NCBI GenBank assembly: GCA_027858915.1
Contig: JAQIBT010000165.1
Location: forward strand, 1 to 64,000
Direction of reading: 5' to 3'
DNA length: 64,000 nucleotides
Origin: Salinisphaera sp.
GTDB taxonomy: Bacteria > Pseudomonadota > Gammaproteobacteria > Nevskiales > Salinisphaeraceae
Both the position numbers and the translations under genes were made by a program. Positions within the stretch are counted from its first letter, which is position 1. Each line of letters opens with the position of its first letter. Below the pieces are notes generated by a model. It was not told where the DNA came from. It saw only the letters and a program-made list of their open reading frames with translations, and searched no databases. This document shows positions 30,722 to 38,825 of this stretch, piece after piece.

Positions 30722-31684
30722 GTGTCGCCGACCGTCACACATCTTGTCGTAAACCTGATTCAGGTTGCTTTTCTGCTGGTCTTTGCGCCGCTGCTGAAGG
30801 GCGTTCTCGAGCGGCTTGAAGAAATTATCCAGGGCAAGCGGGGGCCGAGCGTATTCCAGCCCTACCGCGATATCTACAAGCTGTTCGGCAAGGACGAGAT
30901 CGTTTCCCAGGATTCGACCTGGGTGTTTCGGTTTGCGCCGATCATTCATTTCGTCATGCCGATCTTCGTGGTCCTGCTGATACCGGCGCTCACCACGATG
31001 CCGCTGTTCTTTGCCTTCATGGGCGACATGCTGTCGGTGGGCTTCTACCTGTCGCTCGGCGGCTTTTTCATTGCCCTGGCGGCGCTGGATACCGGCAACG
31101 TCTACGGACCCGTAGGCGCCAGCCGCTCGCGAATGGTCGGCTTTCTCTCCGAGCCAGCCGCGATTCTGGTCTATTTCACGCTGTCCTACGTCGCCAATTC
31201 GACTATTCCGTATGTCGTAACGGCCTCTTGGGCGCAGTCCTGGGCGAGCATGCTGGAGCCGGCGCACCTGCTGGTGGTGATCGCATTTTTCCTGCTGATC
31301 CTCGCCGACGAAGGGCGTATTCCGGTCGATAGCCCGTCCGGCAAGGTCGAGATCGCCATGATCGGCCATTCCAACTATCTGGAATATTCGGGAACCAGCG
31401 CAGCACTGATCAAATGGGGCGGCGCGCTCAAGCTCATGGTGTTGATGATCATTTTCCTCAACGTGCTGGTCACCCCTTGGGGATTGGCGAGCACGCTGCA
31501 CTGGGCGGACGTGCTGTGGGCCATTCCCAAGGTGCTGGCCAAGATGTTCATATTTCTTGTGGCGCTGGCCGTGATTGAAAGCAGCCTTGCCAAGCTACGC
31601 CTGTTCCGGATCGGCGAATATCTGGCCGCCGCTTTTGTCATTTGCCTGTTTGCCATGGGCGTGCGCCTGGTAGGCATCGCATGA
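30722..31684 (+). CDS. HyfC-like (NuoH family) membrane subunit of hydrogenase-related complex
   Basis: 320-residue integral membrane subunit of the HyfC/HycD/NuoH family, which in complex I and group 4 hydrogenases links the soluble arm to the proton-pumping modules. About eight hydrophobic helices. The first cytoplasmic loop has LEEIIQGKRGPSVFQPYRDI, the hydrogenase-type equivalent of the quinone-site loop of NuoH, and RIPVDSPSGKVEIAMIGHSN occupies the position of the Nuo[12 protein letters not shown] loop. The start is GTG 30722 with AAGGAG 5 bases upstream; earlier in-frame codons lack such a site. The stop overlaps the next gene (ATGA). First gene of a six-gene operon. Confidence 0.88.
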   Translation: MSPTVTHLVVNLIQVAFLLVFAPLLKGVLERLEEIIQGKRGPSVFQPYRDIYKLFGKDEIVSQDSTWVFRFAPIIHFVMPIFVVLLIPALTTMPLFFAFMGDMLSVGFYLSLGGFFIALAALDTGNVYGPVGASRSRMVGFLSEPAAILVYFTLSYVANSTIPYVVTASWAQSWASMLEPAHLLVVIAFFLLILADEGRIPVDSPSGKVEIAMIGHSNYLEYSGTSAALIKWGGALKLMVLMIIFLNVLVTPWGLASTLHWADVLWAIPKVLAKMFIFLVALAVIESSLAKLRLFRIGEYLAAAFVICLFAMGVRLVGIA

Positions 31685-32364
31685 TGCCCGCTAGCTTCGA
31701 CATCGCCTATGCGCTGGACGGTTTTTTTGCGGCGTTCTTTGTGTTGTTCAGCGTTGGCATTGTGGTTGCACGGCAGATGCGTGGCGCGTTGTTTCTTTTT
31801 GTCCTGCACGCGCTGGCCTTGACGGCTTCGGCGATTGTGCTGGCGATTGCGCTCGACAGCCCGCATCTCGGCTGGGTGGCGCTGATCACTTTCTCGACCA
31901 AGGCCATCGCCGTACCGCTGGTGTTGCGTTGGGCAGCCGGTCGCAAGCTGCACGAGCGCCGCGAAGTGGATCACGTATTGACGATCACTTTCTCGCTGCT
32001 TATCGCGGCCGTGCTGGCGTTGATCGCCTGGGTGACCATCGAACCGCTGGTTCAGGCGATTCCCGGTCGGCCGTTTGCGGCCATCAATCTGCCGACTGGC
32101 CTGATCGCGATTTTTTTCGGCGCTTTCACCGTCACCGTACGCCGAGAGGCGATGGTCCAGCTCATGGGCCTGCTGGTCATGGAAAGCGGTGCGTTCTTTG
32201 CCTCGATCTCGATTGTTAACGATCTGTCGGTCATCGCCGAAATCTCGGCGGCCGTGGACGTGCCCATCGCCGCGATGGTGATCGGTTTGCTCATCCGCAA
32301 CATCAACCGCGTGGCAGGGTCCACGCGGGTCGGACATATGGCCGACCTTAAGGAGCACAACTGA
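31681..32364 (+). CDS. HyfE-like membrane subunit
   Basis: 227-residue, highly hydrophobic protein (about seven helices) of the HyfE family, whose C-terminal part corresponds to NuoK. Recognisable stretches are FFAAFFVLFSVGIVVARQM and QLMGLLVMESGAFFASISI, the latter carrying the membrane-embedded Glu (LLVMESG) equivalent to the NuoK Glu36 needed for proton transfer. ATG 31681 overlaps the previous stop; a second ATG follows at once. The stop shares one base with the next start (TGATG). Confidence 0.86.
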   Translation: MMPASFDIAYALDGFFAAFFVLFSVGIVVARQMRGALFLFVLHALALTASAIVLAIALDSPHLGWVALITFSTKAIAVPLVLRWAAGRKLHERREVDHVLTITFSLLIAAVLALIAWVTIEPLVQAIPGRPFAAINLPTGLIAIFFGAFTVTVRREAMVQLMGLLVMESGAFFASISIVNDLSVIAEISAAVDVPIAAMVIGLLIRNINRVAGSTRVGHMADLKEHN

Positions 32365-33824
32365 TGCTGGTGTTGATTCTGGTCATTCCAGCAGTGGTCG
32401 CGCTGCTGACGCTGGCCAGCCGGCGTCTCGCGCCGTGGCTGACGCTGGCCGGCATGCTCATCGGGCTGGGGCTGGCGATCGTCAACGCGTTACGGGTCGC
32501 CCACGGCGGCATCATCCATGGGGCCTACGGCACGCTCTCGCTCGATCCCCTGGGCGCGCTTTATCTGTTGGTAGTGGCTTTTGTCGGCGTCACCGCCGCG
32601 CTCTATGGCATCGGTTACCTGACCGCGCGCATGGCCGAGCTCACCGAAGACGATCCGCCGCCGCGCTATCGACAGTATTTCCCGTTGTTCAATCTGTTTC
32701 TGCTGTCGATCATGGCGGTACCGCTGGCTTCGAATCTGGCCGTGATCTGGATCGCTATCGAGCTGACCACGGTTTTTTCGGCGTTTCTGGTGGCCTACGA
32801 CGACGGCAGGCAGGCGCTGGAAGCGGCCTGGAAATACGTGGCCCTGACCAGCATGGGCGCGATGATCGCGCTGCTCGGCGTATTGATTCTGTACTACGGG
32901 ATCAACCATCAGGGGCAACCGATCACCTGGCAGGGATTGCAGCAGGCCGCGCCGCATTTGCCGGCCGCGGTGCTGCTCATTCCCTTCGTGCTGTGGCTGA
33001 TCGGCTTTGGCGCCAAGACCGGCCTGGTGCCGCTGCATACCTGGCTGCCGGATGCTCACAGCCAGGCGCCGGCCTCGGTCTGTGCCGTGCTGTCGGGCGT
33101 GGAAGTGAGTGCCGCGCTTTACATGCTGCTGCGGATCTATCCGGCGCTGGTAGCCAATCCCGGCATTGTCAATCCGGAAATCTGGTATCTGGTGGCCGGG
33201 CTGATCACGGTGGCGACGTCGGCGTTCCTGCTGTTGCAGGTGCATGACTACAAGCGGCTGTTTGCTTATTCCACGATCGAGCATATGGGCATCATCCTGG
33301 CCGCCTGTGGGCTAGGCGCCGGCGGGCATCAACTGGGCACGGTCTACCAACTGTTTGCCCATGCGTTCACCAAATCGTTCTGTTTCTATGCGGCAGGCCT
33401 GGCCACGCTCGTTTTTGGAACACAAAAGATAGCTGCGGTCGGCGGCCTGCTGGGCCGGGCGCCGGTGGTCGGTTGGGCGTTGTTGCTGGGCGCCATTGCC
33501 ATTGCCGGCGCGCCGCCGTTCGCACTGTTCATCTCCGAGTTCGAGATTCTGCGCACCGGCTTTGCCGCCGGCCAGTATGCGGCGACGGGTGTATTGACCA
33601 CGCTGATCGTATTGGCTTTTGTTGCCATCGTTTATCAGGCTGGACGTATTGTGTTCGGAGAACCTGTCGTGGCCGACGGGTATCAACCGCCGCCGCTGCC
33701 AAAGACCAGCATGGTCGCGCTAGCAATCGCTTTTGTGCCGGTGCTGGTATTCGGCTTCTATCTGCCGCCGCCGTTGATGTCGCTGGTCCATCAGGCCGCG
33801 CTGATTCTCGGAGGGCCGACATGA
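32364..33824 (+). CDS. HyfF-like antiporter-type subunit (NuoN/NuoL family)
   Basis: 486-residue proton-translocating antiporter-like subunit of the HyfF type. It has about 14 transmembrane helices with the family core FGAKTGLVPLHTWLPDAHSQ then APASVCAVLSGVEVSAALYM, including the conserved Lys in the broken helix TM7. The helix-5 Glu is in IWIAIELTTVFSAFLVAYDD, and the second-half motif is YKRLFAYSTIEHMGIIL. All key charged residues for pumping seem retained, which argues that the complex conserves energy. Starts one base after the previous gene ends and overlaps the large subunit start by 4 bases. Confidence 0.92.
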   Translation: MLVLILVIPAVVALLTLASRRLAPWLTLAGMLIGLGLAIVNALRVAHGGIIHGAYGTLSLDPLGALYLLVVAFVGVTAALYGIGYLTARMAELTEDDPPPRYRQYFPLFNLFLLSIMAVPLASNLAVIWIAIELTTVFSAFLVAYDDGRQALEAAWKYVALTSMGAMIALLGVLILYYGINHQGQPITWQGLQQAAPHLPAAVLLIPFVLWLIGFGAKTGLVPLHTWLPDAHSQAPASVCAVLSGVEVSAALYMLLRIYPALVANPGIVNPEIWYLVAGLITVATSAFLLLQVHDYKRLFAYSTIEHMGIILAACGLGAGGHQLGTVYQLFAHAFTKSFCFYAAGLATLVFGTQKIAAVGGLLGRAPVVGWALLLGAIAIAGAPPFALFISEFEILRTGFAAGQYAATGVLTTLIVLAFVAIVYQAGRIVFGEPVVADGYQPPPLPKTSMVALAIAFVPVLVFGFYLPPPLMSLVHQAALILGGPT

Positions 33825-35419
33825 GTACAGCAAGCGGGATAAGCAATCTGGCGCAGGCGCTACGAGACCAGCACGCCGATACAACGATTCACGATCGCGG
33901 CGACCGACTGCTCATCGAGGCGTCGACCGATCGCCTCTACGATCTTGCTGTCGCCCTCACGAGCGATCACGGCTGCGAGTTTGCGGATCTGGCCATAGAA
34001 CAACACGCCGAACAAGACGCCGAAGAAGACACGGCGTCGTTCACCGCACGCTATTTCTTTTACGCAGATACCGGCGTGCTGGTAGAAATAGTCACTGCAA
34101 GCACAAACGCCGAGTTGCCCGCAATCAGCGATCGCATCCACGCGGCTGACTGGCACGAACGCGAAGCCGAGGACATGTTCGGCATTCATTTCACAGGCCA
34201 CCCGTTCATGGGCGATTTTATCCTCCACGATACGGTCTGGCCAGAAAACGTGGCGCCGATGCGGCGTGGTTTCGATCACGGCGAACGCGTGTCGGAAAAA
34301 GGGCTGGGCGAAGACTGGCAGCCGCCGCGGTTGATCGACGAACCAGGTCTTTTCGCTTTTCCGGTGGGCCCGATCTGGTCCGATTACGCCGAGTCGGGGC
34401 TATGGATATTGGAGACCCCGGGCGAACATATCCATCAAGCCCATACACGGCTGTTCTATAAATTTCGCGGCGTCCAGAAAATCGCCGAGGGCCAGTCGAC
34501 CGGACAAGCGTTGCTGCTCGCCGAGCGTTTTTCCGGCAGCTCGGCGTTTGCGCATGGCCTGGCCTATTGCCAGGCGCTGGAAAAGCTGGCGGGTTGTGAA
34601 GTGCCGGCACGCGCGCAGATGCTGCGGGTGATTGTTGCCGAGTTCGAGCGCATCCGTTATCACGCCATGACCATCGCCGAGTTGGCCGGCTCGACCGGAT
34701 TGGCGGTGGGCAAGGCCCGCGGCCAGGACATCGAAGAGACGCTGCTCCGGCTTTCCGGCGAGGTGTTTAGCCATCGTTATCTGTTCGGATTGATCGCTCC
34801 CGGTGGATTGGCTTGGGCACCAGATGACGAGGCGCTGGCGCGGCTTGATCATGGCCTGCAGGCCGCGGCCGAAGAACTCGAACAGCTGGAGCGTTTGCTC
34901 ACCGCCAGCTCCAGCTTTCTCGACCGCATCGAGGAAATGGGCGGGCTTTCGACCGAAGACGCTGTGCGCTACGGCACGTTAGGTCCGGTTGCACGCGCGG
35001 CCGACCGCACGCTCGATCTGCGCGTCTCGCTGCCCTACGGGATCTACGACCGGCTGAAAGTCACGGTTGCCCACGAAACCGAAGGCGACGGCTATGCCCG
35101 CATGCGCGTGTTCTTCAGCGAAATCCGCGTCAGCGCTGCGCTGATTCGCGATCTCTTATCGCGGTTGGAAGACGGCCCGTTCGCGGCACCGTTTGAAGTG
35201 GTGCCCGGCGCGGCCCTGGGCTGGGTCGAGGCCCCAGCGGGCGCCACATTCCACTGGTTGCGGGTGGACGAAGCCGGATTGATCGCCCGCTGGCAGGTTG
35301 CCGCGCCCAGTTTTCGCAACTGGCACGCGTTTCAACAAGTGTTCGACGGCGCTGCGTTTCAGGATTTCCCGATCATTATGGCCAGCTATGGCTTGTCCGT
35401 CGCGGAGAACGATCGATGA
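33821..35419 (+). CDS. HyfG-like large subunit lacking nickel-ligand cysteines (NuoC-NuoD fusion)
   Basis: 532 residues: an N-terminal NuoC/HycE-N domain with DWHEREAEDMFGIHFTGHP (residues 110-128), then a NuoD/HycE catalytic-type domain. In group 4 [NiFe] hydrogenases the first nickel motif reads ERVCGICGFAH; here residues 235-245 read ERFSGSSAFAH, so both cysteines are Ser (238 and 241). The C-terminal motif DPCxxCTDR is replaced by GLSVAENDR, the cysteines becoming Ser526 and Glu529 while the final Asp-Arg remains. The protein therefore cannot hold a NiFe site. This places it with Ehr-type complexes (energy-converting hydrogenase-related), intermediate between hydrogenases and complex I. 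Substrate unknown. Confidence 0.9.
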   Translation: MSTASGISNLAQALRDQHADTTIHDRGDRLLIEASTDRLYDLAVALTSDHGCEFADLAIEQHAEQDAEEDTASFTARYFFYADTGVLVEIVTASTNAELPAISDRIHAADWHEREAEDMFGIHFTGHPFMGDFILHDTVWPENVAPMRRGFDHGERVSEKGLGEDWQPPRLIDEPGLFAFPVGPIWSDYAESGLWILETPGEHIHQAHTRLFYKFRGVQKIAEGQSTGQALLLAERFSGSSAFAHGLAYCQALEKLAGCEVPARAQMLRVIVAEFERIRYHAMTIAELAGSTGLAVGKARGQDIEETLLRLSGEVFSHRYLFGLIAPGGLAWAPDDEALARLDHGLQAAAEELEQLERLLTASSSFLDRIEEMGGLSTEDAVRYGTLGPVARAADRTLDLRVSLPYGIYDRLKVTVAHETEGDGYARMRVFFSEIRVSAALIRDLLSRLEDGPFAAPFEVVPGAALGWVEAPAGATFHWLRVDEAGLIARWQVAAPSFRNWHAFQQVFDGAAFQDFPIIMASYGLSVAENDR

Positions 35420-35644
35420 CAGAACCTCGGATCGGCCCGTGCACGGTCGCGCAAAGGCCCGGCCCCACGCTACGCGTGCATGCTTCGCATGGGGTTTGGC
35501 CCAAGCCGCCCGCCTGCGGTGTTACCCGGCTCGACCGCGGGGCCCGCCACGGCGCATCGCCGGGCGCTTTGCAGGCAGACGGCTTGCCTAGTCAATTTTT
35601 TCTAGGCAAACGCGGTCCGTAGACGGGCCGATCAGAGGTTACTC
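35420..35644. other. Repeat-like insertion between large- and small-subunit genes
   Basis: The otherwise gapless Ehr-like operon has a 225-base interruption here. It contains palindromic runs (GCATGC-TTCG-CATG near 35478-35492; TTGCCTAG/CTAGGCAA at 35584-35591 and 35602-35609 around a T-rich loop). A 68-codon frame starting at an ATGA overlap (35416-35622) has an Arg/Gly/Pro-rich product with no family and is probably not a gene. The composition resembles the hairpin-rich sequence at 1-770. Confidence 0.45.
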
Positions 35645-36364
35645 GTGGCTAACTGGGTATTCCATAGCTTGTCGCGCGGTATTCGCACCACGCGATGGCC
35701 AACAGATCCCGAAACCGCGGCCGGTGTAACGCCCGGGCGCCCGCGCGCAGGCGTCGGTTCGGCGGAATTGGCGGCGCGTTGCCCCACCGAGGCGCTGTTC
35801 CCGCACGACAACGGCGTGGGCGTCGATTTCGGCCACTGCGTGCACTGTCAGCGTTGCCGGCACGGCGACGAAGCGCTGGCCTGGGAACAGGATTTTACCT
35901 GGACCAGCAAGCCCGAGCAGGGCCGCGAGGCACTGCCCGCACGTTTCTCGCGTTCGATCCACGTGCGCTATATCGATGCCGGCGCCTGCGGCGGCTGCAT
36001 GGGTGAAATCCGTCTGATCGACGCGCCCGCCTACAACATGCACCGCGTGGGTATTTTCATCACCGCAACGCCGCGCGACGCCGACGTGCTGCTGGTGGGC
36101 GGCCCGGTCACCGAGGCCATGCGCGAACCATTGCGCAAGGCTTATGAGGCCATGCCGGAGCCCAAGCGCGTGGTCGCCATGGGCGTATGTGCGATCAACG
36201 GCGGCGTGTTCGGCACCAGCTTTGCCAGCGCCGGCGGCGTCGCGGCCGAGATTCCAGTAGATCTGGTCATTCCCGGCTGCCCTCCGCCGCCGCTGGCGAT
36301 TATCCACGCGCTGCTCGCGGTTACCGGTCGAACCGAGCCGGCCGAACTGGTAGAAAACCCATGA
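35645..36364 (+). CDS. HyfI-like small subunit with fused one-cluster ferredoxin domain
   Basis: 239-residue protein. Residues 1-75 resemble a shortened NuoI/HyfH ferredoxin: it opens MANWVFHSLSRGI, then Cys46-Pro and a CxxCxxC at 65, 68 and 71. Those four would hold one [4Fe-4S] cluster; the other half of the two-cluster ferredoxin is missing. Residues 100-239 are the NuoB/HyfI domain with the N2-type cluster ligands Cys115, Cys118 (GACGGC), Cys182 (MGVCAINGG) and Cys212 (PGCPPPP). The CxxC spacing is hydrogenase-like rather than the CC of NuoB. Start is GTG 35645 with AGAGG upstream. Supplies the electron wire of the Ehr-like complex. Confidence 0.88.
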   Translation: MANWVFHSLSRGIRTTRWPTDPETAAGVTPGRPRAGVGSAELAARCPTEALFPHDNGVGVDFGHCVHCQRCRHGDEALAWEQDFTWTSKPEQGREALPARFSRSIHVRYIDAGACGGCMGEIRLIDAPAYNMHRVGIFITATPRDADVLLVGGPVTEAMREPLRKAYEAMPEPKRVVAMGVCAINGGVFGTSFASAGGVAAEIPVDLVIPGCPPPPLAIIHALLAVTGRTEPAELVENP

Positions 36365-36383
36365 ATGCCGGAGGTCGACACAC

Positions 36384-38495
36384 ATGAACTGCATCGCTTT
36401 CGGTTACGCCGCGCTTGGTTTTGCGTTGCTGGCGCTGATCTGCCCCAGCGCAAGACTCAGCCGAGCCGCTTATCTGCTGGGCGCCTGGGCAGCGACCGTG
36501 TTGTTGTTGATCGGCGCGGGTCTCGCGCTGGCCGGCGCAGCGTCCTTCGATCTCAACCTGCATCTGTCGATCCTGCCGGCGCTGGGCTTTACGCTCGATC
36601 CGCTGCGTGGCTTTTTCATCGGGATTTCGGCGGCAGTGTACGGGCTGTCGATTGCGTTCATCACGCGCGAGGCGAAAATCTATCCGTCGGGCCACGGCCG
36701 GGGATTGCTGGCCTGGACTACCGTGTTGTTTGCATCGCTGCCTGCGATTGCGCTCAGCGCTACCGTGCTCAGCCTGATATTCACCTGGGAAATCATGTCG
36801 CTCGCCCTGTGGGCGCTGATCAGTTTCGATACGCGCAATCCGAACAGCGTCCGGGCCGGCGTTCTCACCCTGGCCGTTTCCGAGGCCGGCGCCCTTGCGG
36901 CACTCGCTGGCCTCTTGATTCTGGCAAATGCTGCGGGCAGTTCCAATCTGGCGGCAATTGCTGCGGCTGCCGACCACATGTCGCCGGGCGTGATATGGGC
37001 CGGTGTCTTGCTGACGTTCTTCGGCTTTGGCGTCAAGACCGGCATTCTGCCGGTCAACCTCTGGATGAACGAGGGCTATGCGGCTGCACCCGCCAGCCTC
37101 AGGCCGCTATTCTCCGGGGCGACCATGAACCTCGGCGTATTCACGCTGTGGATCGTCGACGGCCCGTTGGCCAGTCACGCGCTATGGCCGGCGCTGGTCA
37201 TCCTCATCGTCGGCGCGCTCACCGCTATCCTCGGCATCATCTATGCCCTGACCGAACACGAACTCGGGCGACTGCTGACCCAGAGCTCGATCGAGAACCT
37301 CGGCGTCGTAGTCGCGGCACTCGGTGCAGGCTTTGCATTCGTAGCACTCGACAAGCCGATTCCGGCCGGCATTGCCCTGGTTGCCGCGCTATATCACATG
37401 CTCAACCATTCAGCGTACAAGACGCTGCTGTTCATCGGTGCCGGCGGCATTCAGAGCGCTGCCGGCACCGACGACATGGATCGGCTGGGCGGTTTGATGA
37501 AGCATCTGCCGGTCTTCGGCACCCTGTTTCTGCTGGGCGCGCTGGCGATTGGCGCACTGCCGCCGTTTAACGGCTTTGTCAGCGAATGGCTCACGCTGCA
37601 GTCGCTGCTACGCATCATCGAAGTGACTGCCATACCGGTACGAATCGTGTTTGCCCTGGCCGGCGCCGCACTCGCCTTGACTGCAGGGCTGGCGCTGACC
37701 TGCTTCATCATGCTGGCCGGCAGTACGCTGCTCGGCCTGCCGCGCTCCGCCAAAGCCGCGCAAGTACGCCATATACCGGCGAGCGCGACCGCGCCCATGG
37801 CCATCCTCGTGGTTGTCTGTCTTGCCTTGGGCGTGCTCGCTACCGCTGTGATCCCGGTGCTCGGCTCCTTGGTGGCACCACTCACCGGCACTGACCCGAC
37901 CTCTGCGCTGGTGCCGGCTTTTTTCCACGGCGCACCGGCGCTGGCGCCGAAAATCGCGGCTAGTCTGGCGCCGATCGGCACCCAGGTCGGCGAGGGCATC
38001 CTGCCGCTGCGCGGGTTGGCCGTGCTGCATTCAGGCGGGACGGCCACGCCGGTAATTTATGCCATATCGACCGCGTTGAGCTTTGCGGTGATTGCGTCGC
38101 TGCTGTTGCTGGTCTGGCTTCTGAGCCGCTTGCTCGGTCGTCGACGCGTACAGCGTGGCAGGGTCTGGGACGCAGGTCTGGTCCGCCTGCGACCCGAGAT
38201 GACCTACAACGCTACCGGCTTTGCCGCACCCGTGCGCACGGTTTTCGGTTCCCTGCTACGCCCCACCGTGACAGAACATGTCGAACGCCACGGTGCTTTT
38301 GCGACAGCCTGGCACCGCAAGACGCTGACGGTACATATTGTTGACCGACTCGCTCTGCATCCGCTGATGTCGGTCATGCAGCATAGCGCGGCGCTGCTGG
38401 CGCGCATGCAGCACGGTCGTGTCAACGCTTATGCCGGTTACGTGCTGATGGCGCTGGTCGCCGTTTTGATTGCCGCCACCGCCGCACTTCACTGA
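36384..38495 (+). CDS. HyfB-like antiporter-type subunit (NuoL/NuoM family)
   Basis: 703-residue proton-pumping antiporter-like subunit. The core matches HyfB: FTWEIMSLALWALISFDTRN with the TM5 Glu, FFGFGVKTGILPVNLWMNEG with the TM7 Lys, and YHMLNHSAYKTLLFIGAGGI. The C-terminal 200 residues add more helices and a cytoplasmic loop (GRRRVQRGRVWDAGLVRL), as in HyfB of E. coli. It lies last in the operon, whereas hyfB usually leads it in E. coli hyf. GGAGG is 9 bases before the ATG. No terminator is obvious between this gene and the convergent acyl-AMP ligase gene. Confidence 0.92.
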   Translation: MNCIAFGYAALGFALLALICPSARLSRAAYLLGAWAATVLLLIGAGLALAGAASFDLNLHLSILPALGFTLDPLRGFFIGISAAVYGLSIAFITREAKIYPSGHGRGLLAWTTVLFASLPAIALSATVLSLIFTWEIMSLALWALISFDTRNPNSVRAGVLTLAVSEAGALAALAGLLILANAAGSSNLAAIAAAADHMSPGVIWAGVLLTFFGFGVKTGILPVNLWMNEGYAAAPASLRPLFSGATMNLGVFTLWIVDGPLASHALWPALVILIVGALTAILGIIYALTEHELGRLLTQSSIENLGVVVAALGAGFAFVALDKPIPAGIALVAALYHMLNHSAYKTLLFIGAGGIQSAAGTDDMDRLGGLMKHLPVFGTLFLLGALAIGALPPFNGFVSEWLTLQSLLRIIEVTAIPVRIVFALAGAALALTAGLALTCFIMLAGSTLLGLPRSAKAAQVRHIPASATAPMAILVVVCLALGVLATAVIPVLGSLVAPLTGTDPTSALVPAFFHGAPALAPKIAASLAPIGTQVGEGILPLRGLAVLHSGGTATPVIYAISTALSFAVIASLLLLVWLLSRLLGRRRVQRGRVWDAGLVRLRPEMTYNATGFAAPVRTVFGSLLRPTVTEHVERHGAFATAWHRKTLTVHIVDRLALHPLMSVMQHSAALLARMQHGRVNAYAGYVLMALVAVLIAATAALH

Positions 38496-38825
38496 GGCGG
38501 TTGTCATTGGACAGATCGAGCGTGCTGGTGGCGCAACGACTCACCGCCATTCGCATCGCGACGAGAGAGCTGCGGCTGTCAGAACGATCAATGGCATGTC
38601 GCGGAGTTGGACGCTGTATCGGAACGTCCAGGACTAGGGCCTGTAATCGTCAAGCAATATCAATGAAACCGAAAATGTATGAACACCCGCGCGCACTCTC
38701 GCCAGATAGCTGGTATCGAACTGGCTGACGCGAAAAAATCCTCCCGGCCAAGGGGTACGCCTTGATCAGCAAAGGCGCCCGCCCATCGGCCGTTAAAACC
38801 ACTCATACGGCGATCGCGTGCTGCT
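38496..38825. other. Convergent intergenic region with repeat motif
   Basis: 330 bases without a supportable gene, between convergent operons. It contains CTAGGGCCTG (38634-38643), one of several occurrences of this motif in non-coding positions of the window. I see no good terminator hairpin with a T run on either strand. Confidence 0.45.

Noticed and set aside
35416-35622. 68-codon frame starting in an ATGA overlap after the Ehr large subunit
   Set aside because: Product is a low-complexity Arg/Gly/Pro-rich peptide without a family, and the DNA is palindromic repeat-like sequence.
33821-36364. Calling the HyfG/HyfI-like pair a [NiFe] hydrogenase
   Set aside because: All four nickel-binding cysteine positions of the large subunit are Ser or Glu, and no hydrogenase maturation genes are present in the window; the hydrogenase label would be misleading.
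38501-38728. Small gene between the Ehr-like operon and the acyl-AMP ligase
   Set aside because: Seventy-five-codon frame with Arg/Ser-rich product, no ribosome binding site and no family; contains a repeat motif.
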